From NCBI GenBank assembly GCA_027475525.1, contig JAMWFC010000044.1, positions 1,179,340 to 1,243,339 on the forward strand: 64,000 nucleotides of DNA. Reading direction: 5' to 3'. The notes beneath the pieces are model-generated. The model searched no databases. It worked only from the letters and a program-made list of their open reading frames with translations, and was not told the DNA's origin. The DNA comes from Macrolepiota albuminosa. Lineage: Eukaryota; Basidiomycota; Agaricomycetes; Agaricales; Agaricaceae. The translations under genes were made by a program, and so were the position numbers. Below are positions 22,400 through 31,988 of the stretch, one piece after another; the first letter of the stretch is position 1, and each line of letters opens with the position of its first letter.

Positions 22400-25300
22400 T
22401 TGGCGACGATCACGGAGATGTAGCGCTAACGCTGGAATTTGACCATTCAACTGGTCTTGTAACTGTTATGTCTACTGCTTTTCTTGACGAAGATGTTTTA
22501 ACTACTTTACCTACTACCGACGCAGAGCCTTCCCAGAAAAATCAAAACATTACCGACTCTTCTCTTGCCTACTTATACCTTACCGCCTCCGAATCGTTTC
22601 AAAATATTGCGTCTACCGATACGTATCTCACTACCCTTCCCGGAGCCTCGTCTCCTGCCGTTCTTGGACTTGCCGCTCCTCAGGCTACAGTTCCCCTTTC
22701 CACATCTGTGTATAACCAAGCTAACGCTCCCAAAAGGAAAGGGGTTCAAGTTAAAAAGAAATATAAGCCAGTTGCGCTTAAAACAAAACCCATCGCTACG
22801 CACTCTCCCGAGACTTTCAGAATCGAGCGCCAGATCATTGGCGACCCTCTTGCCGACATGCCGATCCTATCACCGAATCCGCCACCCTTTCAGCCGACAG
22901 GACGTTTTACCGAGGAACGCCAGCAGCAGTTCGCCAAGGAGCACGACACCGGATTTTTGACCAAAGATGAGTTGAACGTCCTTACCGATCTGGTCGCTAA
23001 GCAAGACAAAGCCTTTGCTTGGGAGGACTCAGAACGTGGCAGTCTACGTACAGATTTCTTTCCGCCTGTCGTCATCCCGACCATTCCTCACGTACCGTGG
23101 ACTGAGCACAACCGACCGTTACCGCCTGGGATCGAAGCCGAGGTCTGCCAGATCATTAGGACCAAGATACAGGCTGGCGTCTACGAGCCCTCCAATAGCT
23201 CTTACCGCTCCCGTTGGTTCTGCGTCCTCAAGAAGAACGGCAATCTGCGCATAGTCCACAGTCTCGAGCCGCTGAACAGAGTTACCATTCGACACTCTGG
23301 CGTACCGCCTTTCCCTGACCACTTTGCCGAGTCCTTCGCCGGGCGCATTTGTGGCGCCACCCTTGATCTCTACGTTGGCTACGACGAGCGCTTGATTCAC
23401 CCTTCTTCCCGCGACCTCACTACGTTTCAAACTCCGTTTGGCGCACTGCGCCTAGTCACCTTGCCGATGGGCTGGACAAACTCAGTCCCTATATTCCACG
23501 ACGACATTACTTTCATCCTCCAACCAGAGATACCGCATAACGTCCTTAGCTTCATCGACGACGTTGGCGTCAAAGGCCCCAAAGATTGGCGACTCGTGAA
23601 CGGCTTACCGGCGACCCATCCCGAGAACCCCAATATTCGCTTAGCGCTATGGGATTTTTTCTTGCTGCTCAATCGAGTTCTCCAACGCATGAAGTACAGC
23701 GGTGGTACCTTTAGCGGCCACAAGCTCCTTCTTTGTGCGCCAAGGTTCAAAATACTTGGTCACATATGCACTCCCGACGGTCGCGTTCCCGACGAATCTC
23801 GCTTAGCACTCTTGGAGCGCTGGGGCCCTTGCCGCGACTTATCTGAAGTTCGCGCCTTTCTCGGTACCGTTGGCGTTCTCAGGATATTCGTCAAGAACTT
23901 TGCCCATCGCGCACATGCCCTTAACCGACTCACCCGCGCCAACGAGCCCTTCGAATTTGGGCCAGACCAGGTCACTGCCCAACGCGACTTAGTAAAAGCC
24001 CTACAAGACGCCAAACCCCTAGTTCCAATCGACTATACTTCTGCCGACCCGGTTATCTTGGCGGTGGATACCTCGTACATTGCCGTTGGCTATTTCCTGT
24101 GCCAGTGCCTTAGCGACAATCGAAAACAGCGACGCTACAACCGCTTTGGGTCTATCACGCTAAACGACAGAGAGTCTCGCTACAGTCAGCCTAAGCTAGA
24201 GCTCTATGGACTCTTCAAAGCCTTCCGGTCGCTAAAGATGTATTTGATTGGCGTACGGAACCTTATCGTTGAAGTCGACGCTAGGTACATCAAAGGCATG
24301 CTGCAGAATCCCGATATCCAGCCATCCGCTAGCATGAATCGGTGGGTAGTCGCCATCCTCATGTTCCACTTTGAGTTGGTACACGTCAAGAGCTCTTTCC
24401 ACGGACCAGATGGACTCTCTAGGCGACCACGGCAGCCTGGCGACCCGGTAGTGGACCCTCAGGCTGATAGCGATTTCGAGGACTGGGTCGACCGACTACA
24501 TGGTTTCGTGCACCTCATACAACAACCGATTCCCCTACTACGACGGCAACAGCCTACCAGCATATTTTTGCATCCCATTGTCCCTTACCGCCCCGAGACC
24601 TTTAGCGCACCCCTCACATTCTACACGGCAAGCATCCTTGGACAAGACTTGCCTCCAGTAAAAGTCGTACAGGAACCCCAGTCGCTAAGAGAAGACAGCA
24701 GAAACCTGACCTACGATGCCGTTCCCCGATCCGCCAAGGCAAAGGCGGAAGATAGTCGCTTGTTGGTAGTCGAGCAATGGATACAAGACCTTAAGCGACC
24801 CCCAGACCTTACCGACGAACAATACGCTACCTTTATCCGCTATGCTACCCATTTCTTCTTTACCGACAACCGACTTTGGCGACGAAATCGAGATGGCGCC
24901 CACAAGCTGATCATCAAGCCAGAAGGTCGCTTACGAGTCTTGCGCGCTATGCATGACGAGCTAGGACATAGAGGTCTGTACGCTACCCGAGCTTCTCTGC
25001 TAGAACGCTTTTGGTGGCCACACGCTAGTGCCGACATCGCCTGGTACATTAGGACTTGCCACCTTTGCCAAATTCAACAGACACGCCAAGTACTCATACC
25101 GCCAACCGTTGCAACGCCAGCTCCCCTCTTCAGTAAAATCTACGTCGACACCATGCACATGCCCAAATCTGGTCGCTATAAGTACATCATTCAAGGTCGT
25201 TGCTCGCTAATCCACTGGCCTGAGTTTCGCATGCTTCAAAGAGAAAATACCGAGGCGGTCGCTAAGTGGCTATTTGAAGACGTCATCTGCCGATGGGGAG

Positions 25301-26121
25301 CGCTAAGAGAAATCGTCACGGATAACGGTGCGCCCATCATCAAAGCGCTAACTTACCTCGCCAAGAAATACAATATTCACCACATTCGAGTATCTGGCTA
25401 TAACAAGCGCGCCAATGGCCTGGTAGAGAGACCCCACTTTGACGTTCGGCAAGCACTCTTCAAGGCAGTCGATGGCGACGAGTCTCGTTGGAGCGAAGCG
25501 ACCTATTCAGTGTTCTGGTCGGAAAGAGTTACTATTCGTAAGCGCATGGGTTGCTCTCCCTATTACGCGGCTACTGGCACCCATCCTTTACTCCCTGCCG
25601 ACATCATAGAAGCGACCTATCTCCAGCCAGCTCCCAACAGCATCTTAGCGACTACCGATCTTATCGCCAGACGAGCTATTGATCTCCAGCGAAGGAAAGA
25701 AGATTTAGAGCGACTCCACGAGGCAGTCTTTAGCGCACGTCGCCAAGCAGCCCTACGATTCGAAACCGAGCATAGCGCCACTATCAAAGATTACAACTTC
25801 CCGAGGGGTGCGCTAGTACTTATGCGCAACTCCAAAATCGAAACCTCTTACAACAAGAAAATGCGCCCGCGCTATCTTGGACCTTTGGTAGTTATCTCCC
25901 GTAACCGTGGAGGCGCTTACGTGCTCTGTGAATTAGATGGTTCAGTACTGCATCGACCTGTTGCCGCCTTTCGCCTGTTGCCGTATCTCGCCAGAGAACA
26001 CATTGACTTGCCGCTTGAAGCGCTAGATATCGACACCGCCAAGTTGAGAGAACTTGAAGAAACAGACTTACTGGACGATGACGACTTACCGACTCTAGTT
26101 GAAGAAGAAGAACCAGATTAG
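22327..26121 (+). CDS. Gypsy pol: reverse transcriptase, RNase H, integrase
   Basis: The frame is open from 22327 and overlaps the end of gag by 73 nt in the -1 frame. There is no ATG in the overlap, the first in-frame ATG being at 22468, so frameshifting or reinitiation is needed. The reverse transcriptase carries LPMGWTNS and a FIDDV catalytic box; RNase H starts around VILAVDTSYIAVGYF. Integrase has the HX4H...CX2C zinc site (HDELGH, CHLCQ) and a D,D-E core with YVDTMHM, VTDNGAP and GLVERPH. A GPF-like segment (RPRYLGPLVV) follows. There is no chromodomain; the C-terminus is acidic. No stop interrupts about 1,260 codons. Confidence 0.93.
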   Translation, partial: APGVYRPTRQRASTPVFSQTIEEVIGDDHGDVALTLEFDHSTGLVTVMSTAFLDEDVLTTLPTTDAEPSQKNQNITDSSLAYLYLTASESFQNIASTDTYLTTLPGASSPAVLGLAAPQATVPLSTSVYNQANAPKRKGVQVKKKYKPVALKTKPIATHSPETFRIERQIIGDPLADMPILSPNPPPFQPTGRFTEERQQQFAKEHDTGFLTKDELNVLTDLVAKQDKAFAWEDSERGSLRTDFFPPVVIPTIPHVPWTEHNRPLPPGIEAEVCQIIRTKIQAGVYEPSNSSYRSRWFCVLKKNGNLRIVHSLEPLNRVTIRHSGVPPFPDHFAESFAGRICGATLDLYVGYDERLIHPSSRDLTTFQTPFGALRLVTLPMGWTNSVPIFHDDITFILQPEIPHNVLSFIDDVGVKGPKDWRLVNGLPATHPENPNIRLALWDFFLLLNRVLQRMKYSGGTFSGHKLLLCAPRFKILGHICTPDGRVPDESRLALLERWGPCRDLSEVRAFLGTVGVLRIFVKNFAHRAHALNRLTRANEPFEFGPDQVTAQRDLVKALQDAKPLVPIDYTSADPVILAVDTSYIAVGYFLCQCLSDNRKQRRYNRFGSITLNDRESRYSQPKLELYGLFKAFRSLKMYLIGVRNLIVEVDARYIKGMLQNPDIQPSASMNRWVVAILMFHFELVHVKSSFHGPDGLSRRPRQPGDPVVDPQADSDFEDWVDRLHGFVHLIQQPIPLLRRQQPTSIFLHPIVPYRPETFSAPLTFYTASILGQDLPPVKVVQEPQSLREDSRNLTYDAVPRSAKAKAEDSRLLVVEQWIQDLKRPPDLTDEQYATFIRYATHFFFTDNRLWRRNRDGAHKLIIKPEGRLRVLRAMHDELGHRGLYATRASLLERFWWPHASADIAWYIRTCHLCQIQQTRQVLIPPTVATPAPLFSKIYVDTMHMPKSGRYKYIIQGRCSLIHWPEFRMLQRENTEAVAKWLFEDVICRWGALREIVTDNGAPIIKALTYLAKKYNIHHIRVSGYNKRANGLVERPHFDVRQALFKAVDGDESRWSEATYSVFWSERVTIRKRMGCSPYYAATGTHPLLPADIIEATYLQPAPNSILATTDLIARRAIDLQRRKEDLERLHEAVFSARRQAALRFETEHSATIKDYNFPRGALVLMRNSKIETSYNKKMRPRYLGPLVVISRNRGGAYVLCELDGSVLHRPVAAFRLLPYLAREHIDLPLEALDIDTAKLRELEETDLLDDDDLPTLVEEEEPD

Positions 26122-26535
26122 AAAAGACTATATATTGATAAGCTCTTTCTTTCTATTACTTACCTTACTTGTCTTTCTTGCCGATACTTACTGTACTATA
26201 TTCCACAGACAATTCCTTACGTAGTCAAGTCGCAGCGCTAGCGTGTCGCCAACGCTTAGCGCATTGCGCAACTCTCGCCAAGGGTTTTTCGCTATGATGA
26301 CTTACTGAGCGTTTCCCTTCTCTTCGAATTTTGTCTAAGTCCCACACCTACTCCTCCTTTTGCTAAAATCTACTTTAGAATACTTGCCGCCTGCTTTCTT
26401 ACTTTCTCTGCTCTAAGCTGGTGCGCTAACCCAGAATATAAGACTTATCATTCGGCAAGGAGGCGGCAAGAAAGTAATATTAGCGGTAACAAAATTAAGA
26501 AACTATACAAGACGGCCTATCTACCCTAAGGTCCG

Positions 26536-28776
26536 TCAGTCTTCATCCCCGGAAAGCGACATCGAGTCGTCGAGCGGCAAGAGGTCGCCAACTTGCACGT
26601 GGTTGAGGGCCTGCCACTCTAGCGCCTCGTTGCAGTCCGCCTGGTACTCTTGAAGGGCGTCCATGCTACGAGTCAAATTGGCGTACCGAAGGCGAGAGGC
26701 CATAATTTGCTCCCGCGCTCGCTCACGCTCGCGACCCAGTACCGCTCGCATGCTTGCCGCACGCGCCGCCATCCGCTCGATAACTTGAGGGGGGTACAGT
26801 GCCACCACTGGATAAACCAAGTCCTCCCCCAGCCACTCGTACGAGTCGCCAGTGACTCTTGGCTGAGGCTGGGGGGTCCACGACGAAGGCCCACTCGCGC
26901 TCATCCAGAGCTGCGTCGCTACGTCGCCCTCGCTCATCCAGGGGGCGGCAGGCTCCACAATCGGCAACTCCTGGGACTCGCCAGGAGCGTCTCGCAAAGT
27001 CTCCTCCAACTCCCCCTCAGCATCCTCATTGCCGCCCTCTTCCTCCTCGCGGCTTGGCGACCCTTCCCTTTTCTCCTCCTCTCCGACTAACTCCTGTGCG
27101 CCAGCGGGCTCTCCCATTTCAACGTCACCTTCACCCCCTAGGGCGCCAGCAGCCGAAACCTCGGCAGGCGCGTTCTCAGGTAAGGCGAGAGGGGACAATA
27201 GGCGACTGGGACCGGCCTCACCGCTAACGGGGGGAAGGCGGCTGGCGGCAAGGGCATCTTCCAAATCTTTCATCTCCCTGTCCTCAGCACTTGGAGAGGG
27301 GGAGGGCGACTCGATGCGGACGCGCTTGGCCTTACCTTTGCCCTTGCCTGGGGAGGGGGCCTTGCGTTTTTCTTGGCGCTCGCCGGCGCCACGGTTGCCG
27401 ACTGTTTCGTTATCGTCCCCTTGGCGCGTCGGCAGCGCCAGGGAACTCTTGCTGATTGCTGCCGCGTCTCCAGCGGCCTTCTTCTTCTTCTCTCCCTCGA
27501 CAAACTCTCGCGCTCTCTTGACCAGGACGGCACGCTTGAAGGTGCGCTCCACTACCGCGTCGGGAGCTCCCCCGCGCTCGCGACTCTTGGCGCCATCCAG
27601 AGTACACGCGCGTTTAAGGGTCCCGCATCGATAGCAGGGCTGACCGCCAGTAGGGTACCAGCACCCCTCTGGATCGTTGTCAGCCCAGCATTTGTCGCAC
27701 TAGTACCTAAGTCAGCAAACACGGTAACAGAAAAGGCGCTAAGCTTACCGCCCCCATGGAATCCTTAAACTCCTGCCTTGCCGCAAGGCCAACAGTCTTC
27801 TTATTCTTCATCTCGGGCAAGACCACACCCGCTTCCATCCCCTCGTCAAGAACGGCGTCTTCCCGGCGCGGCACCAGCAGACTCTTCAATTCAGAGTCGG
27901 TAAAGGTGGTCTGCGTTGGCGCCTGCAGACTTAGGTTAGTAGACATCGCCTAGGGCTGAAAGAACACTTACCGCGTATTTGGGGGCCTTTCCCTTACGAG
28001 ACTTGGAAACAGTGGTTGGCGTGGCACGGCAGCGGCAAGAAAAGTTGAACACTCACTTTCTTTAAAGCCTTACCCGGCTTTACTGGGGAGCCCTTCCTGC
28101 TAGCCGGCAGTGTTGGGCTCTGTACACTGCCGGCGCGAGACCCCTTGCTGGAACCCTCGGCAACGGATTCCTTCTGCTGCTCCTTAGCGAGCTCGGCCCT
28201 CACTACCGCCAAGGTGTGCGCGGCAGCGGCAGCGGCAGCCTCCTCCTGCTCTTGCTCGATTTGCAATCGAGCAAGGGGCTCCAGTACCTCTTGCTTGCTA
28301 CGGGGGGATAGTTCAGTCCATAGCTAGAGAAAGAAAGGTCAGGAGATACTCACTCGGTTGCCGACGCGCTTACGGTCATCGGCAACGCGCCAGAAAGAAT
28401 GTCCTCCAGCTCATCTTCGATGGTGGGGACAGGGGGAGGCGCCTAGAGAGCAATCAGCTAAGCGACGCGCCAGGCGAAAACAACAACTTACGAAGCGGGA
28501 GAAGGGCGCTAACCACTCGGCGCCACGATTATCGACATATCGAGCACGACACCACTCCCGCACCTCGATCTCGCGGTCCCACCCAACGCCAAGGACTCTC
28601 ACCTCATACCACCTCTCCAGCAACTTCATCACGCCAACCACCAAGTTTTGAGACGCCTCGGCGCCAACACCCTCGATATGGCGGATGAAGCGGTTGGCCT
28701 TAGCGATGTAAGCGTACGCGGCCTCTTGAGCAGCTTGAGAGGGAACGGGGGGCGGAGTTGGAATACGGAAGGACAT
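26536..28776 (-). CDS. Antisense spliced gene inside the gypsy element, Zn2Cys6-like
   Basis: Not recognised as a named gene. Six exons on the minus strand: 28776-28492, 28442-28374, 28323-28057, 28001-27972, 27922-27749 and 27699-26536. All five introns are 49-55 nt, GT-AG and phase 0, and the exons join into 662 residues. The start MSFRIPTPPPVPSQAAQ is preceded by AAAAT. Exon 3 holds an Ala/Glu/Gln-rich helix. Exon 6 opens with a six-cysteine cluster spaced CX2CX8CX8CX2CX6C (CDKCWADNDPEGC, then PCYRC), close to the fungal Zn2Cys6 DNA-binding pattern, followed by a basic KR-rich stretch and an acidic, Ser/Pro-rich C-terminus. A DNA-binding or regulatory role is inferred only. Antisense placement would keep its introns from being removed in the element's genomic RNA. 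Confidence 0.72.
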
Positions 28777-28945
28777 ATTTTTATTTCTGAGCGCCAGGAA
28801 AAGATGGGGAGAGGAAACGAAGTCCAAACTCATGCGCCAGGACTATAAACCAAATCTCAAGAACGCACGGGCCACTTGTCACAAAAACGGTAACGGTAGC
28901 CTTATTTGGTGACTGAGGACAGTCAATTTTTCAGTTGGGGGGAGA

Positions 28946-29897
28946 TGATAGGACCCTATACAGGTTAGGCGCATCAACGGCAGGCTCGGCACCGGCTCCG
29001 GAAACCTTGCCGCACTCGTTCCGAACTTAGCGCACGCGTTCTACCTATTTTAAGCCATTTCTGACGGCCGCGCACGGCAAGAAGCAGATCCAATCAATGA
29101 TAGCGCCGATCGGCAGACAAAATGACAACTGACAGATGGCATCAGTCACTGACGACAGCGCTTAGCAAGAAGCCTGATGATCTATCAAAAACTGACGGAC
29201 AGCTTGGCGTTTGACCTTGGCGTCTGACACCGCTTAGCGTCTCGATTTGGCGCCCGACATCGCTTAGGTGTTCTGACAGACAGAAGGGTGATGGAGTGAT
29301 GGTTTAGCTTCGCGATCTGTCGCCTGGCGTCGCTAAGGCTCTTGAATGGGCGGTAGGGATCTGAAACCGTTGGAGCTACCCCTTTGAAATTTTCCAGTTT
29401 ACCGCACTCTGGCGTCATTAGCCACTGGCGACGGTGAACTCCTTGTAGTATATATATTACTTACCGACTTGTACATACAGGACAGCAGACGAATAGACCA
29501 CAGTTTCCCCCACTTACTTCAGTCTCCTTTACGCTCAAGAGCTCATTTACGCTACGGTCGGCAACGTTGAACTCATCGGCAGTTACAGACGTTCGCCAAC
29601 ACTCGACATACTCGCGCCTTGCAACTACGGCAGGCATTATCGACGCTTAGAACTTCGCTAAGCTTATCGTGCTCTTGCCGCTCACCCTTGCCGTGTTCAC
29701 TTACCGCATTTCCTTAGGCGCTTTACCTTAGCGCTTGACACTTGCCGACCCCGTTACCGACTTTTATCCTTTTTCACAGACGCGTTCTCTGGGACCTGCC
29801 CGGGACTCCTCAATTACTTTTAGCGCGCCCAACGCACACTCTTGGTACGGTAACACAACTGTTACATTTGTTGCTGACCAAACTTTGGGCGTCATCA
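28946..29897 (+). repeat. Gypsy 3' LTR, 952 bp
   Basis: Same length as the 5' LTR, with one difference seen near 29167. It lies about 170 bp upstream of the antisense gene's start, so its edge could contain that gene's promoter. Confidence 0.95.
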
Positions 29898-29901
29898 GCA
29901 T

Positions 29902-30085
29902 GTAATATAAGTTTATGAGCAACGTACCCTCAGTTGTGTATAAACCAAACTGAGGGTACTTTGCATGAACATAGACTATATGTATGTGTGCAGACAAAGC
30001 AGCGTAGTGGCCAGGTCAGTGCTCAATTACTATTGTCTGTGTACTTATCACACTGGTCATATTATAACCTCATTGATTCCTAACA
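29902..30085 (-). repeat. Copia 5' LTR, right fragment
   Basis: Continuation of the split copia LTR, starting after the GCAT duplication and ending ATTCCTAACA. The 12-bp hairpin seen in the other LTR is kept at 29924-29959. AGCAC follows as the target duplication. Confidence 0.92.
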
Positions 30086-31988
30086 AGCACCAGCCCTGCA
30101 TGGCCACTCCTTTTTATCCTTGCTAATTGTGCCCCTTAAAGCATCCCTTTGACAGCAGTTGCACTCACACTCACTCACATTTGACTTACTCCTCAGTTCA
30201 CATTCATGTGCTTGCACTCTCCATTCCTGGCCTCAGCAACAATCTGTTTAACAACAAATACCACAGCCACAATGCCAGGGCCACTTATAGCCACCAACTG
30301 TTTTGTGCTATCATATTCTGCTTTTTCCAGCATATGTATATTGATTGTAATGGTGCATGTGCCATCACCAATAAAACAATAAATAGTATAAAATACTGAA
30401 ATTTGATTAATAAATAAAATTTAAAAACAATACAACATATTTTGTATAGCTAGCATAAAAAAAAGCAGCATGCTTTTTAGTCAGCCTGCATAATAAGAGG
30501 TTGCAGAGCATCTTCACTGTCAACCACAGTGTGTTTGATGTGATAGTGAGAAAATCATCTGAATATTCTTGCAAGTTTCTCTTGCAAAATATGTGAGATG
30601 GTTGAGAAGGCAATGCTATTTGAAGTTGTGCTATCCTATTATTCAGCAACTGGCATGCATTGTTAGTAAAAAAATGATAAGAAAAGCAAAAAAAAACATG
30701 CACCTGAGTTGCAGTCCTGGCAACAAGTAAAAGTTTATCTAAATGAACTAATAGTGCATTCTTGCATCCCACTTTGACTGTGCAAAATGTAACAGTGGCT
30801 TTAACTCAGTGGCCTACATGAAAAAAACCTGGATAAGCTTTCTTTTTCTCAGATTGCCTAGAGAAAATTAAGTGAAAATAGAGTATGATCAAAGTATATA
30901 CACAAATAAAGCATACCTTGTTTCAGGTTTAAGAACAAGCTTTTCAAAAATCATGACATTGTTATTTGTATACATATAGATACTATCAGACAGAATCTGA
31001 GCAAGAGCCTCATGTTTGTATTGCATTTTCAGAGCATACAGAATATCAGTACATTGCAACATGCAATGTAATTTTCCACAATTCTTGCTGAGCTGAGAAA
31101 ACATAAATAGAAAGAGGTGTGAGAGAGAGAAATGAGACATGGAGTGGAATAGAAACTGGCACATTGGAATAGGGAATGGCACATGATCAATTGTCAGACC
31201 TGAAAAAATCTGCACTATTATTCACACACCATAAACCTCCTGCTAAAGTAGCAGGGATGAGCAGCAGATTGTGTCAATGTGGAAATATTTCTTTCTGCCT
31301 GAAAGTAAGTCAATTTCATATTGTATGTTTACTGAGTCTTATATGTTATTCAGATAATTTTCAGATTTTATTTTATTATTTTTATTTTTTTTAGTGGTAA
31401 TTATAATAGAAATATAGATAATCCACAAAGTCATCCTCCAGTCTCTGGGATAGTTCAGTGTATGTTGTATTATTCTTAGCCCATTTACCTGTCAGAAGAA
31501 AGTACCACTCTGAAGGAAATGCATTTATGCACTCTGTGTGGGGCTTGGCTAGCCAATACCCACTAAAACCTTGGTTGCAACTCTACATGTTCTGAGGAGG
31601 CTTGTGGCTTTGGGCAGGAAGAAATTCCATGTATTGTGGACTATTTTCTCATCTTCTGCTCTCCTAACAAAGCATGCTTTGTCCATTGTTTGGCAGTCTA
31701 GCTTGACCCTTCTGGCAATAGCACCAGTCAGTTTCCTCTTTATCTCTGTTGGTGTCAGGATTTGGTCAGGGTCCACCCCTCTTGCAATTTTCCAGTTGCA
31801 GTGTATGATCCAATTTTTTTCAGATTTTATATATTGTGTTAATGTATTATATTATATAGATGAAGATGCATGTATACATATCTGAGTAAAAAGAAGAAAA
31901 AAAAAAGACTTTGCAACAGGACATGCTCTGCTAGCAATGGCCCATACAAGCAAGTACTCTCAGCAAATGCAGAACCAAAGTTATGTAC
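30086..31988. other. CpG-free AT-rich segment, right half
   Basis: I found no CG dinucleotide over about 1.9 kb; the first reappears at 31989. A minus-strand frame at 31549-31776 (TPTEIKRKLTGAIARRVKLD...) looks like decayed coding sequence, but I do not recognise its family. Likely the remainder of a methylated, eroded transposable element. Confidence 0.7.

Larger units (their letters stand above)
18755..29897 (+). mobile_element. Ty3/gypsy LTR retrotransposon, probably recently active, with antisense gene
   Basis: Complete element of about 11.1 kb with 952-bp LTRs at both ends (18755-19706 and 28946-29897). GCAT at 18751-18754 and 29898-29901 is a 4-bp target duplication. By eye the LTRs differ at one base only (GCTTAGCGAG against GCTTAGCAAG), so insertion was recent. 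Downstream of the 5' LTR a primer-binding-like TGGAGCCCACCGCGAGG begins at 19710, and a purine tract TTGGGGGGAGA ends just before 28946. Gag-protease and pol frames are open. Between pol and the 3' LTR lies a spliced gene on the opposite strand. The element is very rich in CpG, in contrast to its surroundings. Confidence 0.95.
12717..30085 (-). mobile_element. Ty1/copia LTR retrotransposon, decayed, holding a nested gypsy element
   Basis: The element runs on the minus strand. Its 3' LTR is 12717-13060 and its 5' LTR is 18659-18754 plus 29902-30085, split by the gypsy element. Both LTRs begin TGTTGGAACTGG and end GATTCCTAACA as read on the plus strand. The flanks AGCAC at 12712-12716 and 30086-30090 are a perfect 5-bp target site duplication. 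Coding remnants in copia order (gag, pre-integrase, integrase tail, reverse transcriptase, RNase H) carry several stops and frameshifts. A purine-rich tract adjoins the 3' LTR on the coding strand, as needed for plus-strand priming. The element is not autonomous. Confidence 0.93.
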
